NCBI RefSeq assembly: GCF_013177695.1
Contig: NZ_WOEY01000128.1
Location: 31,094 to 95,093, forward strand
Origin: Paraburkholderia solitsugae
GTDB lineage: Bacteria; Pseudomonadota; Gammaproteobacteria; Burkholderiales; Burkholderiaceae
Length of the DNA stretch: 64,000 nt
Reading direction: 5' to 3'
Shown here: positions 25,977 through 34,384 of the stretch, piece by piece
How positions within the stretch are numbered: position 1 is the stretch's first letter
How the letters are laid out: every line of letters starts with the position of its first letter
Notes under the pieces: generated by a model
What the model saw: only the letters and a program-made list of their open reading frames with translations
What the model was told of the DNA's origin: nothing
Database searches by the model: none
Made by a program: the position numbers and the translations under genes

Positions 25977-27008
25977 ATGGCTCATTCCTGGTTTGGCACC
26001 CGCCTGCGCCTCCTCAGCAGCGCTGCGGCCCTCACGCTGGCGGCCTTCGCAACGGTGCCGTCGACGGCTCATGCTGAGTCGATTACGCTGTACAACGCGC
26101 AGCACGAACAGGTCGTCAATGTGCTCGCCAAAGACTTCGAAAAGCAGTCGGGCATTTCGGTGAAGATCCGCAACGGCGAAGGCCCGGCGATGGCTGCGCA
26201 AATCGTCGCGGAAGGCGCAGCGACGCCCGCCGACGTGTATTTCACGGAAAACTCGCCTGAGCTGATGCTGCTCGAAGAGAAAGGCCTGCTGAACAAGGTG
26301 GACAGCGCAACGCTCGCAACCGTGCCGGCGCGCTTCAACTCGCCGACCGGCGCATGGGTGGGCGTGACCGCGCGCGAAAGCGTGCTGGCCTACAACACGG
26401 CCAAGCTGCAGGCATCGCAACTGCCGCAATCGCTGTTCGATCTGGCCAAGCCGGAATGGAAAGGCAAGGTCGGCATCGCACCGAGCGACAGCGACTTCCT
26501 TCCGCTGGTGAGCGCCGTGCTCGCACTGAAGGGTGAAGCACAAACCGTCGCATGGCTGAAGGGCCTGAAGGCCAACTCGCAGATCTTCGACGACGACGAA
26601 GGCGTGGTGGCCGCCGTCAATCGTGGCGGCGTCGCGACGGGCCTGATCAACAACTACTACTGGGCGCGTCTGCACGCTGAAATTGGCGACGCGAAAACCC
26701 GTAGCGCGATCTATCACTTCGGCAACAACGATGCCGGCGCGCTGGTGAACGTGTCGGGCGCGGCCGTGCTGAAGTCCGCGCACAACGCGGACGGTGCGCA
26801 GAAGTTTCTCGCGTATCTGGTCAGCGACCGCGCACAGAAGCTGATGGCGAACAGCCACGTCATGTTCGAGTATCCGCTGCATGCAGGCGTTGCACCGGAC
26901 CCGATCCTCAAGCCGTTCGGTGAACTGAACCCGCCCGCGCTGACGATCCAGCAACTCGGCGACGACAGCCAGGCCGGCAAACTGCTGCGCCAGGCAGGCT
27001 TGCTGTAA
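25977..27008 (+). CDS. fbpA: Ferric iron ABC importer, periplasmic binding protein (FbpA-like)
   Basis: The 343-residue protein has a signal peptide ending near STAHA and mature start ESITLYNAQHEQVV. The paired tyrosines Y227-Y228 (INNYYWARL) are the iron-phenolate ligands of the transferrin-like ferric-binding proteins. It delivers Fe(III) to the permease encoded directly downstream (stop TAA abuts ATG at 27009). Confidence 0.92.
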   Translation: MAHSWFGTRLRLLSSAAALTLAAFATVPSTAHAESITLYNAQHEQVVNVLAKDFEKQSGISVKIRNGEGPAMAAQIVAEGAATPADVYFTENSPELMLLEEKGLLNKVDSATLATVPARFNSPTGAWVGVTARESVLAYNTAKLQASQLPQSLFDLAKPEWKGKVGIAPSDSDFLPLVSAVLALKGEAQTVAWLKGLKANSQIFDDDEGVVAAVNRGGVATGLINNYYWARLHAEIGDAKTRSAIYHFGNNDAGALVNVSGAAVLKSAHNADGAQKFLAYLVSDRAQKLMANSHVMFEYPLHAGVAPDPILKPFGELNPPALTIQQLGDDSQAGKLLRQAGLL

Positions 27009-28613
27009 ATGAGCGAAGCCGTGTCAGCCGGCCCCCCGGCTGTAACCCCCGCCCCGGCGCGCGCCCATTCGCGCGCGCCGCGCGGTCTGTTCGCGGCAGC
27101 AGCACTCAGCGCTTTGCTGGTGTTGCTGCCGATTGCGTTTACCTTCTGGCGCGCAGCGAGTTTCGGTATCGGCGAGGCGGTCGATCTGATCTTCCGGCCG
27201 CTGGTCGGCGAACTGCTCGTCAACACGGTGCTGATCACCGTATCCACCACGGTCGTCTGCGCTATCGTCGGCACAGCGGCCGCATGGTTTGTCGAACGCA
27301 CGCATTTGCCGGGACGCCGCATCTGGGCCGTGCTCACCGCCGCGCCGCTCGCGATGCCGGCCTTCATCTCGAGCTACGCCTGGGTGTCGCTGAGTCTGGA
27401 TTTGCAGGACTTCAACGGCGCGCTGCTGGTGCTGAGCTCCGCGTATTTCCCGCTCGTCTATCTGCCGGTGGCCGCCGCGTTGCGCAGCATGGACCCGGCG
27501 CTCGAAGAAAGCGCACGCGCGCTCGGCTGCAATCGCTGGACCACCTTCATTCGCGTGGTGCTGCCGCAACTGCGTCCGGCGCTCCTCGGCGGCATGCTGC
27601 TGGTCGCGCTCGGCGTGCTGTCTGAATTCGGCGCGTTTACGCTGCTGCGCTTTCACACCTTCACCACGCAAATCTATGCGGAATACCGCACCAGTTTCGA
27701 CGGCGGCGGCGCTTCGCTGCTCGCGTGCCTGCTGATCGTGATCTGCCTCATCGTGCTGGCGTTCGAGTTTCGCGTGCGCGGCGCCGCGCGTTACGAGCGC
27801 GTCGATCGCGGGACGCGTCGCGCGGTCTTGCGCTACGACCTCGGTGCATGGCGCTGGATCGTCGTCGCCGGCTTCGCCGCGCTGGCGATCGCCACGCTCG
27901 GCGTGCCGCTCGGCATGATCGGCTACTGGCTCACGCAACCCGGCGCGGCCGCCGTCACGCCGGCCGACGTGTCGCCTGAACTGCTGTTCAACGCAACGAT
28001 CTCGTCGCTCGGCTTCGGGCTCGCCGCCGCGCTGCTCACCACGCCGCTGGTCGTGCCGCTCGCGTTCCTGCTGGTGCGCTATCCGACGCGTTTCGCGACG
28101 CTGTTCGAACGCACCGTGTTTCTGGCACAAGGCATACCGGGGCTGGTGATCGCGCTGGCCATCGTGTCGCTTGCGGTGCACGCCCTGCAACCGCTCTATC
28201 AAAGCGCGACGCTGCTAGTGATCGCTTACGCGATGCTGTTCATGCCGGTGGCGCTGGTGAGTGTGCGCGCCGCCTTCATGCAGGCACAGCCGCGTCTCGA
28301 AGAGACGGCACGCGCGCTCGGCCTGACCTGGTCCCAGACCCTGTTCCGCGTGGTGTTGCCGCTGGCGGGTCCTGGGCTTGGCGCGGCAGCGGCGATGGTG
28401 TTCATCTCGGTCGTCACCGAGTTGAATGCGACGCTGCTGCTCTCCCCCATCGACACGCAAACACTCGCGACACAAGTCTGGGCCGATACGTCCACGATGG
28501 CATTCGCCGCCGCAGCGCCCTATGCGGCGCTGCTCACCGGCATTTCGCTATTCGCTTCCGGCCTCCTGTTCGCGTTGCTTGGCAAATCGGCGCTACTCGG
28601 TGAGCGCAGCTGA
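27009..28613 (+). CDS. fbpB: Ferric iron ABC importer, fused permease (FbpB-like)
   Basis: The 534-residue permease has about twelve helices in two homologous halves, each with an EAA loop (ALEESARALGCNRWTTFIRV; RLEETARALGLTWSQTLFRV), as expected for FbpB/SfuB, which need no second permease. The start codon immediately follows the fbpA stop. Confidence 0.92.
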   Translation: MSEAVSAGPPAVTPAPARAHSRAPRGLFAAAALSALLVLLPIAFTFWRAASFGIGEAVDLIFRPLVGELLVNTVLITVSTTVVCAIVGTAAAWFVERTHLPGRRIWAVLTAAPLAMPAFISSYAWVSLSLDLQDFNGALLVLSSAYFPLVYLPVAAALRSMDPALEESARALGCNRWTTFIRVVLPQLRPALLGGMLLVALGVLSEFGAFTLLRFHTFTTQIYAEYRTSFDGGGASLLACLLIVICLIVLAFEFRVRGAARYERVDRGTRRAVLRYDLGAWRWIVVAGFAALAIATLGVPLGMIGYWLTQPGAAAVTPADVSPELLFNATISSLGFGLAAALLTTPLVVPLAFLLVRYPTRFATLFERTVFLAQGIPGLVIALAIVSLAVHALQPLYQSATLLVIAYAMLFMPVALVSVRAAFMQAQPRLEETARALGLTWSQTLFRVVLPLAGPGLGAAAAMVFISVVTELNATLLLSPIDTQTLATQVWADTSTMAFAAAAPYAALLTGISLFASGLLFALLGKSALLGERS

Positions 28614-28652
28614 ACGTCGCGCGCCATTGCGCGCTTTTTCCATCGGATTTTC

Positions 28653-29711
28653 ATGAGCGAACTTCGTATCCGCGGACTGCAAAAATCGTTCGACGGCCAT
28701 CCGGTGCTACACGGCATCGATCTCTCCGTCGAGCGCGGCACGCTGCTCGCGCTGCTCGGACCGTCCGGCAGCGGCAAGACCACCTTGCTGCGTCTGTTGT
28801 GCGGCTTCGAACGCGCGGATAGCGGCAGCGTCGAAATCGACGGGCGCCGTGTCGCCGGCGACAACCTGCATGTGCCTTCCGAGCAGCGCCGCATCGGCTA
28901 TGTGCCGCAGGAAGGCGCGCTGTTTCCGCATCTTTCCGTGGCGGACAACATCGTGTTCGGCTTGCCGCGTACGCAGCGCCGCGCACGTCATCGTGTGGCT
29001 GAATTGCTGGAGCTGGTCGGCTTGCCGACGAACTTTGGCACGCGCGCGCCGCAGCAGTTGTCGGGCGGTCAGCAGCAGCGTGTGGCGTTGGCGCGCGCAC
29101 TCGCGCCGGCGCCGACGCTGGTGATGCTCGACGAACCTTTCTCCTCGCTCGACGCCGCCTTGCGGCTCGAAACGCGGCAAGCGGTGGCAAGCGCCCTGGC
29201 CGCGACGGGCGCAACGGCGGTTCTTGTCACGCACGATCAATCGGAAGCGCTGTCGCTCGGTCATGAGGTCGCGGTGCTGTGGAACGGCCGGCTGATCCAG
29301 ACCGCCACGCCGGAGACGCTGTACCGCCGGCCGGTGACACGTGAACTCGCGTCGTTCGTCGGTGAAGCGGTGTTGTTGCCGGGCGTGGTCAAGCAGGATC
29401 GCGTCGACTGCGAGCTCGGCGACTTGCCGCTGTGCGAGCCGATGGGCAATGGCACAGTCGATGTGATGGTGCGGCCTGAACAGATCCGTCTGCTTCGTGC
29501 TGAAGAGACAATGCCGAATGGCGCGGCGGCCCATGACGCCGTCGTGCAGGACGTGATCTTTCAGGGGCAGGACGCCGGTGTCACGCTGCAATTGCAGTCC
29601 GGCGCGCGGACCGTGGTGCGCGCCCGGGTACCGGGGTATCTGTCGCCGCGGCCGGGGGAACACGTGCGGCTCGCCGTGGATGGCGAAGTGACAGCTTATC
29701 CGCGCGTCTAG
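28653..29711 (+). CDS. fbpC: Ferric iron ABC importer, ATPase (FbpC-like)
   Basis: The 352-residue ATPase has Walker A GPSGSGKTTLLRLL, signature LSGGQQQRVALARAL, Walker B VMLDEPFSSLDAALR, His switch LVTHDQSEA and a C-terminal TOBE-like region (VMVRPEQIRLL onward). It completes the importer and ends ten bases before the convergent LysR gene. Confidence 0.92.
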   Translation: MSELRIRGLQKSFDGHPVLHGIDLSVERGTLLALLGPSGSGKTTLLRLLCGFERADSGSVEIDGRRVAGDNLHVPSEQRRIGYVPQEGALFPHLSVADNIVFGLPRTQRRARHRVAELLELVGLPTNFGTRAPQQLSGGQQQRVALARALAPAPTLVMLDEPFSSLDAALRLETRQAVASALAATGATAVLVTHDQSEALSLGHEVAVLWNGRLIQTATPETLYRRPVTRELASFVGEAVLLPGVVKQDRVDCELGDLPLCEPMGNGTVDVMVRPEQIRLLRAEETMPNGAAAHDAVVQDVIFQGQDAGVTLQLQSGARTVVRARVPGYLSPRPGEHVRLAVDGEVTAYPRV

Positions 29712-29721
29712 GCGATAAACG

Positions 29722-30609
29722 CTACGCGGACGCCGCCGCCCCGCGCGTTTGCGGGCGCAGCGACAAATCCTGCACCATCTGCGCGGCCAGATAATCGCAC
29801 GTAGGCCGGTCCGATTTGGCGCTGCGCGCCACCACGATTTCCAGCGGCGCGATCTTCGGCAAGCCTTGCGCTTCGCCGAGTATCGCCAGCCGCGGCGGTA
29901 CGCTGCAACGCGTGAGCGCAATCACCGACAGCCCCGCGTCCACCGTCGCCACTAATCCCATCAAACTTGCGCTGCTAAACGCCGCCCGATAGCGGATGCG
30001 CGCACCGTCCAGCGCAGCCAGCGTATGCTGGCGCGCGACACAACCCGGCTCGTAAAGCCCGACCGGCAAAGGCGACGCCGCCAGCACCGGCGTATCCACC
30101 GACGCCCCCACCCACACCATCGGCTCGCTGCGCACGAATTCGCCACGCAATTTGCGGTCACGCGTGACGAAGGCGAGATCGATCTTGTTGTCCGCCAGCA
30201 TCGGTGCGAGCGACGTGCTCTGCGCGCAGACAATCTCGATCTCCACGTGCGGATACAGATTTGAAAAGCGCCGCAACACCGGCGACAACAGCGACGACAC
30301 GTAATCGTCCGGTGCGCCGAGCACCACCCGCCCGGTCACCTCGGGCCGCACGATCGCCGACCACGCCTCCTCATGCAACGCCAGCACGCGCCGCGCGTAT
30401 TCGAGCAGCGTATTGCCGGGCCGTGTAAGCGAAAGATTGCGCGTGTTGCGCGCAAACAGCGTGGTGCCGAGCATGGTTTCGAGCCGCTTGATCTGCATGC
30501 TGACCGCCGCCTGCGAGCGGTGCACCGTAGTCGACGCCTTCGTGAAGCTGCCCGTTTCCACCACCGCGACGAAGGTGCGCAGCAAATCGACGTCGAATTC
30601 GGGGTGCAT
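29722..30609 (-). CDS. LysR-family transcriptional regulator
   Basis: The 295-residue regulator has an N-terminal helix-turn-helix (DLLRTFVAVVETGSFTKAST, then SQAAVSMQIKRLETMLG) and a substrate-binding C-domain (VVLGAPDDYVSSLLSPVL). It is divergent from an EamA-type exporter gene starting at 30711, its likely target. Effector unknown. Confidence 0.9.
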   Translation of the reverse strand: MHPEFDVDLLRTFVAVVETGSFTKASTTVHRSQAAVSMQIKRLETMLGTTLFARNTRNLSLTRPGNTLLEYARRVLALHEEAWSAIVRPEVTGRVVLGAPDDYVSSLLSPVLRRFSNLYPHVEIEIVCAQSTSLAPMLADNKIDLAFVTRDRKLRGEFVRSEPMVWVGASVDTPVLAASPLPVGLYEPGCVARQHTLAALDGARIRYRAAFSSASLMGLVATVDAGLSVIALTRCSVPPRLAILGEAQGLPKIAPLEIVVARSAKSDRPTCDYLAAQMVQDLSLRPQTRGAAASA

Positions 30610-30710
30610 GATTTATCAATCCAGCTTATGGAATTACTCAATTTAATTCGTTTGCCGGTGCCGCGCAAGCCGCGCAATACTTGTGGCTCCACCTTATGGA
30701 GCCGCATCGC

Positions 30711-31631
30711 ATGTCCCTCACCCAACGTCAACAAGGCGCCATCACGCTGGCCAGCGGCGGGCTTCTGATGGGCACGCTCGGCATCTTCGTCGAGGAAGCG
30801 CGGCTCGGCGCGCTGACGCTGGTGTTCTTTCGCTGCCTGTTCGGTTTCCTCTCGCTCGCCGCGTATTGCGCGTGGAAAGGATTCTTCACACGCGCGCATT
30901 TCACGCGGCGCACCGTCGCGCTGGCGTTGATCTCCGGCGTGTTGATGGTCACGCAGTGGGTCGGTTTCTTCGACGCGATTCATCGCACCAGTATTGCGGT
31001 GGCGACGGTGGTGTTTCATGTGCAGCCGTTCTGGGTCGTGCTGATGGGCGCGGCGCTATTCAACGAGCGCCTCGGCGCCGACCGGCTCGGCTGGATCGCG
31101 ACCGCGTTCGTCGGACTTGTTTTGGCCTCGGGCGTCGCGGCCGCCGGGAGTCTGCAGGGACACGCGAGCTATCTGATCGGGATCGGCGAGGCCTTGGCTG
31201 GGTCAGTGCTGTATGCGAGTGTCACGCTGATCGCCAAAGGGCTCGGCAATTTGCGGCCGCATTTGCTGACGCTCGCGCAATGCGCGGTCGGCGTGGTGTG
31301 CCTGCCGTTCATTGCGCCGCTCACTGCCGTGCACATTGGGCCGATGCAGTGGTTCTGGCTGGTCGGCATGGGCGTGCTGCATACGGGGCTCTCGTATGTG
31401 CTGATCTACGGCGCGCTGCCGAAGCTGACCACGCCGATCATCGCCGTGCTGCTGTTCGTCTATCCGCTGACGGCGATCGTGGTCGATGCGGTTGTGTATG
31501 GGCGGGCGCTGTCGCTACCGCAACTCGCGGGCATGGTATTGATCGTCGTCGCCAGCCTCGGCGTGAATCTCGGCTGGCCGTTGCTTTCGATGCTGCGTCC
31601 CGGCGGACGGGCGCGGCATCACGCGGATTGA
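30711..31631 (+). CDS. EamA/DMT-family transporter
   Basis: The 306-residue protein starts at ATG 30711 with GGAG nine bases upstream (ATG 30696 is an alternative). It shows about ten membrane helices in two EamA halves (ITLASGGLLMGTLGIFVEEA; SYLIGIGEALAGSVLYAS). Such proteins usually export amino acids or other metabolites. It is divergent from the LysR gene. Confidence 0.88.
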   Translation: MSLTQRQQGAITLASGGLLMGTLGIFVEEARLGALTLVFFRCLFGFLSLAAYCAWKGFFTRAHFTRRTVALALISGVLMVTQWVGFFDAIHRTSIAVATVVFHVQPFWVVLMGAALFNERLGADRLGWIATAFVGLVLASGVAAAGSLQGHASYLIGIGEALAGSVLYASVTLIAKGLGNLRPHLLTLAQCAVGVVCLPFIAPLTAVHIGPMQWFWLVGMGVLHTGLSYVLIYGALPKLTTPIIAVLLFVYPLTAIVVDAVVYGRALSLPQLAGMVLIVVASLGVNLGWPLLSMLRPGGRARHHAD

Positions 31632-31664
31632 GCTTTGAGCAGTAGGCCGGCGGCGCCAGACTGG

Positions 31665-31708
31665 TTGCACGCCAGTCGCACGCCAGTCGCACGCCAGTTG
31701 CACGCCGG
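31665..31708. repeat. Four tandem copies of an 11-base unit, TYGCACGCCRG
   Basis: Contiguous units TTGCACGCCAG, TCGCACGCCAG (twice) and TTGCACGCCGG follow the EamA stop, with a partial fifth (TTGCAG). There are no spacers, so this is not CRISPR. Confidence 0.8.
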
Positions 31709-31805
31709 TTGCAGTGACCGCGCGACAGTTAGCGTTCGCGGCATCAGCTTTCATTTCGCCGAAAAAAAACCTGCAGAAACCCCGCATTTTCCATTCAGCC
31801 TGCAC

Positions 31806-31826
31806 AATCGAGAATCGTTCTCGTTT
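31806..31826. promoter_or_regulatory. Fur box upstream of the TonB-dependent receptor
   Basis: The core CGAGAATCGTTCTCG has fully complementary six-base arms (CGAGAA/TTCTCG) and agrees closely with the Fur consensus GAGAAT-n-ATTCTC. An AT-rich stretch follows directly, as expected of an operator overlapping a promoter. Iron repression of the receptor is the inference. Confidence 0.8.
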
Positions 31827-32026
31827 ATAATTTCAAGACATTACGAGCCGGGCACTGATCCGGCTTCTGCCGCACCTCCCGTCCCCACATCGACATGCCA
31901 TTCCGAGGCAGCCGATGTCACGTCAGCGCATCTCGCACGCTGACGCACGGCACCCCGGCCGTTTCAATTTTCGAATTCATTCGACAGCAACAGGGGAATC
32001 ACCACTTCAACTCGCTTGACCGACCA

Positions 32027-32047
32027 CACGGCCCTTGCCGGGCCGTG
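32027..32047 (+). promoter_or_regulatory. Strong hairpin in the receptor leader
   Basis: CACGGCCC (32027-32034) and GGGCCGTG (32040-32047) form an eight-base stem with loop TTGCC. A run of seven T follows about 13 bases later after a smaller GCGC hairpin. It could influence transcription or translation of the receptor; that is inference. Confidence 0.45.
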
Positions 32048-32154
32048 CGCGCCTGCTTGCGCTTTTTTTGCGCCCGCCTGGCGCTTTTGCGTCACCGCTT
32101 CCGCTGCACACGAAAACCAATAGCACCACCGATCCACACTCGAAGAACGTCGCC

Positions 32155-34293
32155 ATGAACGTCAATAAGAATACTTACCGCGCATTGCTGCTCGCCACGT
32201 CTCTTGCCAGCGCCAAACCTTTGCTGGCGCAGGAAACGACGCCCACCGCCGGCGCCGCCGACGGCACCCTGCCCGCCATCGCCGTCAAAGCCGCCGCCGA
32301 TCGCTCGTACGACTCAAGCACCTCGAACACAGCGACGAAGATGAACATGTCGCTAATGGACGTGCCGCAAACGGTCAACGTCGTGCCGCGCGCGCTGCTC
32401 GACGAACAGAACGCCACCTCGTTGCAGGACGCATTGCGCAATGTGCCGGGTATCGGCTTTTCGGTCGGCGACGGCCAGCGTGACCAGATCACCTTGCGCG
32501 GCTTCAACAACATCACCGATCAATACGTCGACGGCATTCGCGACGATGCGCTTTACTACCGCGATCTGTCGAACGTGGAGCGCGTCGACGTCCTGAAGGG
32601 GCCCGCGGCCGTGCTCTATGGACGCGGCTCGGCCGGCGGCCTGATCAACCGCGTCCTGAAGAAGCCGACGGCGGATCCACAGCAAGCCGTGGGCGTGACG
32701 CTCGGCACCGAAGGCGAACGGCGCGGCGAATTCGATCTCGGCTGGAATGCGAACGACACCGCGCGATTTCGCATCACCGGTGCCGCCGAAAACTCGAACA
32801 GCTTTCGCGATCAGTTCCAGTTGAATCGCCAGGCCGTGGCGCCGTCCGCGCAATTCCGCATCGATAAAGACACCACGCTCAATCTCGAAGCCGACTATCT
32901 GCACGACCGACGCACGTCGGATCAGGGACTGCCCGCTTATCTCGGCCGCCCGGTCAACGTGCCCATCAACACGTATTACGGTTCGGCCGACGCCGCCAAC
33001 ACGTCGTATAACGATGTCGACGCGAAAAGCGCAACCGTATCGCTCGATCATCGCTTCAACGATTCGCTGTCGTTGCACACTGCCGTGCGCGCGTACGACT
33101 TTTCGCTCGAACGCAAAAATTACGTCACATGTGAACCGATCAAGACGGCACTGAACCCGGTCGTAACGCTCGACCAGTCGACCCGCTTTCGTCAGGATCA
33201 CGGTGTGGACGGCCTCTTCGAGTTGACGCAGAAGACCACGCTGTTCGGCATGAAGCACGAGTTGCTATACGGCGTCGAGTTGTCACAACAGCAGAAGTTC
33301 GACACGATCTACTCGACCAACAAGGTCGCCACCTACAACCTGTACGATCCGCAGCTCATCGATTTGCCGGGCGTCAAACCGGGTACCGCGGCAAAGACGA
33401 ATGCAGCGACGGTGCTCGGACTCGCCGGCGTCTACACGCAAGACCTGATCTCGCTGACCGAGCACTGGAAGGTCCTCGCAGGCCTGCGCTTCGACTACCT
33501 GACGCAGACCCGCAACGACTACACCTCGACGCACGTGAATCTGGATCGCACGGACCGCGCGTGGAGTCCGCGCGTCGGGCTGATTTACGAACCGCTCGAC
33601 TGGGTGTCGCTGTACGCGTCGTATAGCCAGTCGTTCTCGCCGCTCGCCGATACGCTGATCAGCAGCGGCGCGTTTGCGAACGGTTCGGCGCTGGCGCCGC
33701 AAAAGACGACCAGTTTTGAAGTCGGCTCGAAATTCGACCTGGGCCGCGCGAGCGCGAGCGTCGCGCTGTTCGACATGAAGCAGACCAATCAGCAGATCGC
33801 CGATCCGGCCAACCCGACTTACGCGCTGCCGATCGGCACGCAGCACACGCGCGGTCTCGAGCTTTCGATGACGGGAGAGATCGCGCCAAAGTGGTCCGTG
33901 TATGCGGGCTACGCGTATCTGAACGGAAACGTCGACGGCTCGCCGCAAGCGAGTTCAGCCGGGCTGGTGCTGCACGACAATACGCCGGGCTTGATGCCGC
34001 GTCATAGCGCGAGCGTGTGGATCAAGCGTGATCTGAAGTACGGGTTCTATGCGGCTGGCGGTGCGCAGTTCCAGTCGGCACGCTATACATCGGCGAGCGA
34101 TGCGGTGACGTTGCCTTCGTTTGTGACGTTCGATCTCGGCGCGGGGTATCACGGCAAGAACGTGGACGTGGCCTTGACACTGGATAACCTGTTCGATCGC
34201 AAGTACTTCATCGCGGCACACGGCAACGCGGATATGTACAACATGCCGGGCGCGCCGCGCACGCTGACGGTGTCGGCCAGGTGGCATATGTGA
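32155..34293 (+). CDS. TonB-dependent siderophore receptor (FhuA/FecA type)
   Basis: The 712-residue outer-membrane receptor starts at ATG 32155 (MNVNKNTYRALLLATSLASA), with a signal peptide ending near LLAQ. The plug domain has MDVPQTVNVVPRALLDEQ and VERVDVLKGPAAVLYGRGS; the barrel ends in RTLTVSARWHM, with the family's terminal aromatic strand. Plug motifs are of the ferrichrome/catecholate receptor group. Uptake is energised by TonB. A Fur box precedes it and a hairpin terminator follows. The specific siderophore is unknown and no biosynthesis genes are nearby. Confidence 0.93.
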   Translation: MNVNKNTYRALLLATSLASAKPLLAQETTPTAGAADGTLPAIAVKAAADRSYDSSTSNTATKMNMSLMDVPQTVNVVPRALLDEQNATSLQDALRNVPGIGFSVGDGQRDQITLRGFNNITDQYVDGIRDDALYYRDLSNVERVDVLKGPAAVLYGRGSAGGLINRVLKKPTADPQQAVGVTLGTEGERRGEFDLGWNANDTARFRITGAAENSNSFRDQFQLNRQAVAPSAQFRIDKDTTLNLEADYLHDRRTSDQGLPAYLGRPVNVPINTYYGSADAANTSYNDVDAKSATVSLDHRFNDSLSLHTAVRAYDFSLERKNYVTCEPIKTALNPVVTLDQSTRFRQDHGVDGLFELTQKTTLFGMKHELLYGVELSQQQKFDTIYSTNKVATYNLYDPQLIDLPGVKPGTAAKTNAATVLGLAGVYTQDLISLTEHWKVLAGLRFDYLTQTRNDYTSTHVNLDRTDRAWSPRVGLIYEPLDWVSLYASYSQSFSPLADTLISSGAFANGSALAPQKTTSFEVGSKFDLGRASASVALFDMKQTNQQIADPANPTYALPIGTQHTRGLELSMTGEIAPKWSVYAGYAYLNGNVDGSPQASSAGLVLHDNTPGLMPRHSASVWIKRDLKYGFYAAGGAQFQSARYTSASDAVTLPSFVTFDLGAGYHGKNVDVALTLDNLFDRKYFIAAHGNADMYNMPGAPRTLTVSARWHM

Positions 34294-34330
34294 GGGTTTT
34301 GACACATAGCATGCGTTGATGCGTTAAATG

Positions 34331-34357
34331 AAAAACCGGACAGTGCGTCCGGTTTTT
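34331..34357. terminator. Bidirectional intrinsic terminator
   Basis: AAAAACCGGAC (34331-34341) and GTCCGGTTTTT (34347-34357) form an eleven-base stem with loop AGTGC. The T-runs on both sides serve the receptor gene on the plus strand and the MFS gene on the minus strand. Confidence 0.9.
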
Positions 34358-34384
34358 CGTTTCAGTCGTCGTTGTGGAAGCGAC

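Larger units (their letters stand above)
31632..32154. other. 523-base region with repeats, Fur box and structured leader
   Basis: No gene is visible. In order it holds an 11-base tandem repeat (31665-31708), an A-run, a strong Fur box (31806-31826), a promoter-like AT-rich stretch (31825-31845), and a G/C-rich hairpin in the leader of the TonB receptor (32027-32047) followed by a T7 run near 32060. Confidence 0.6.
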
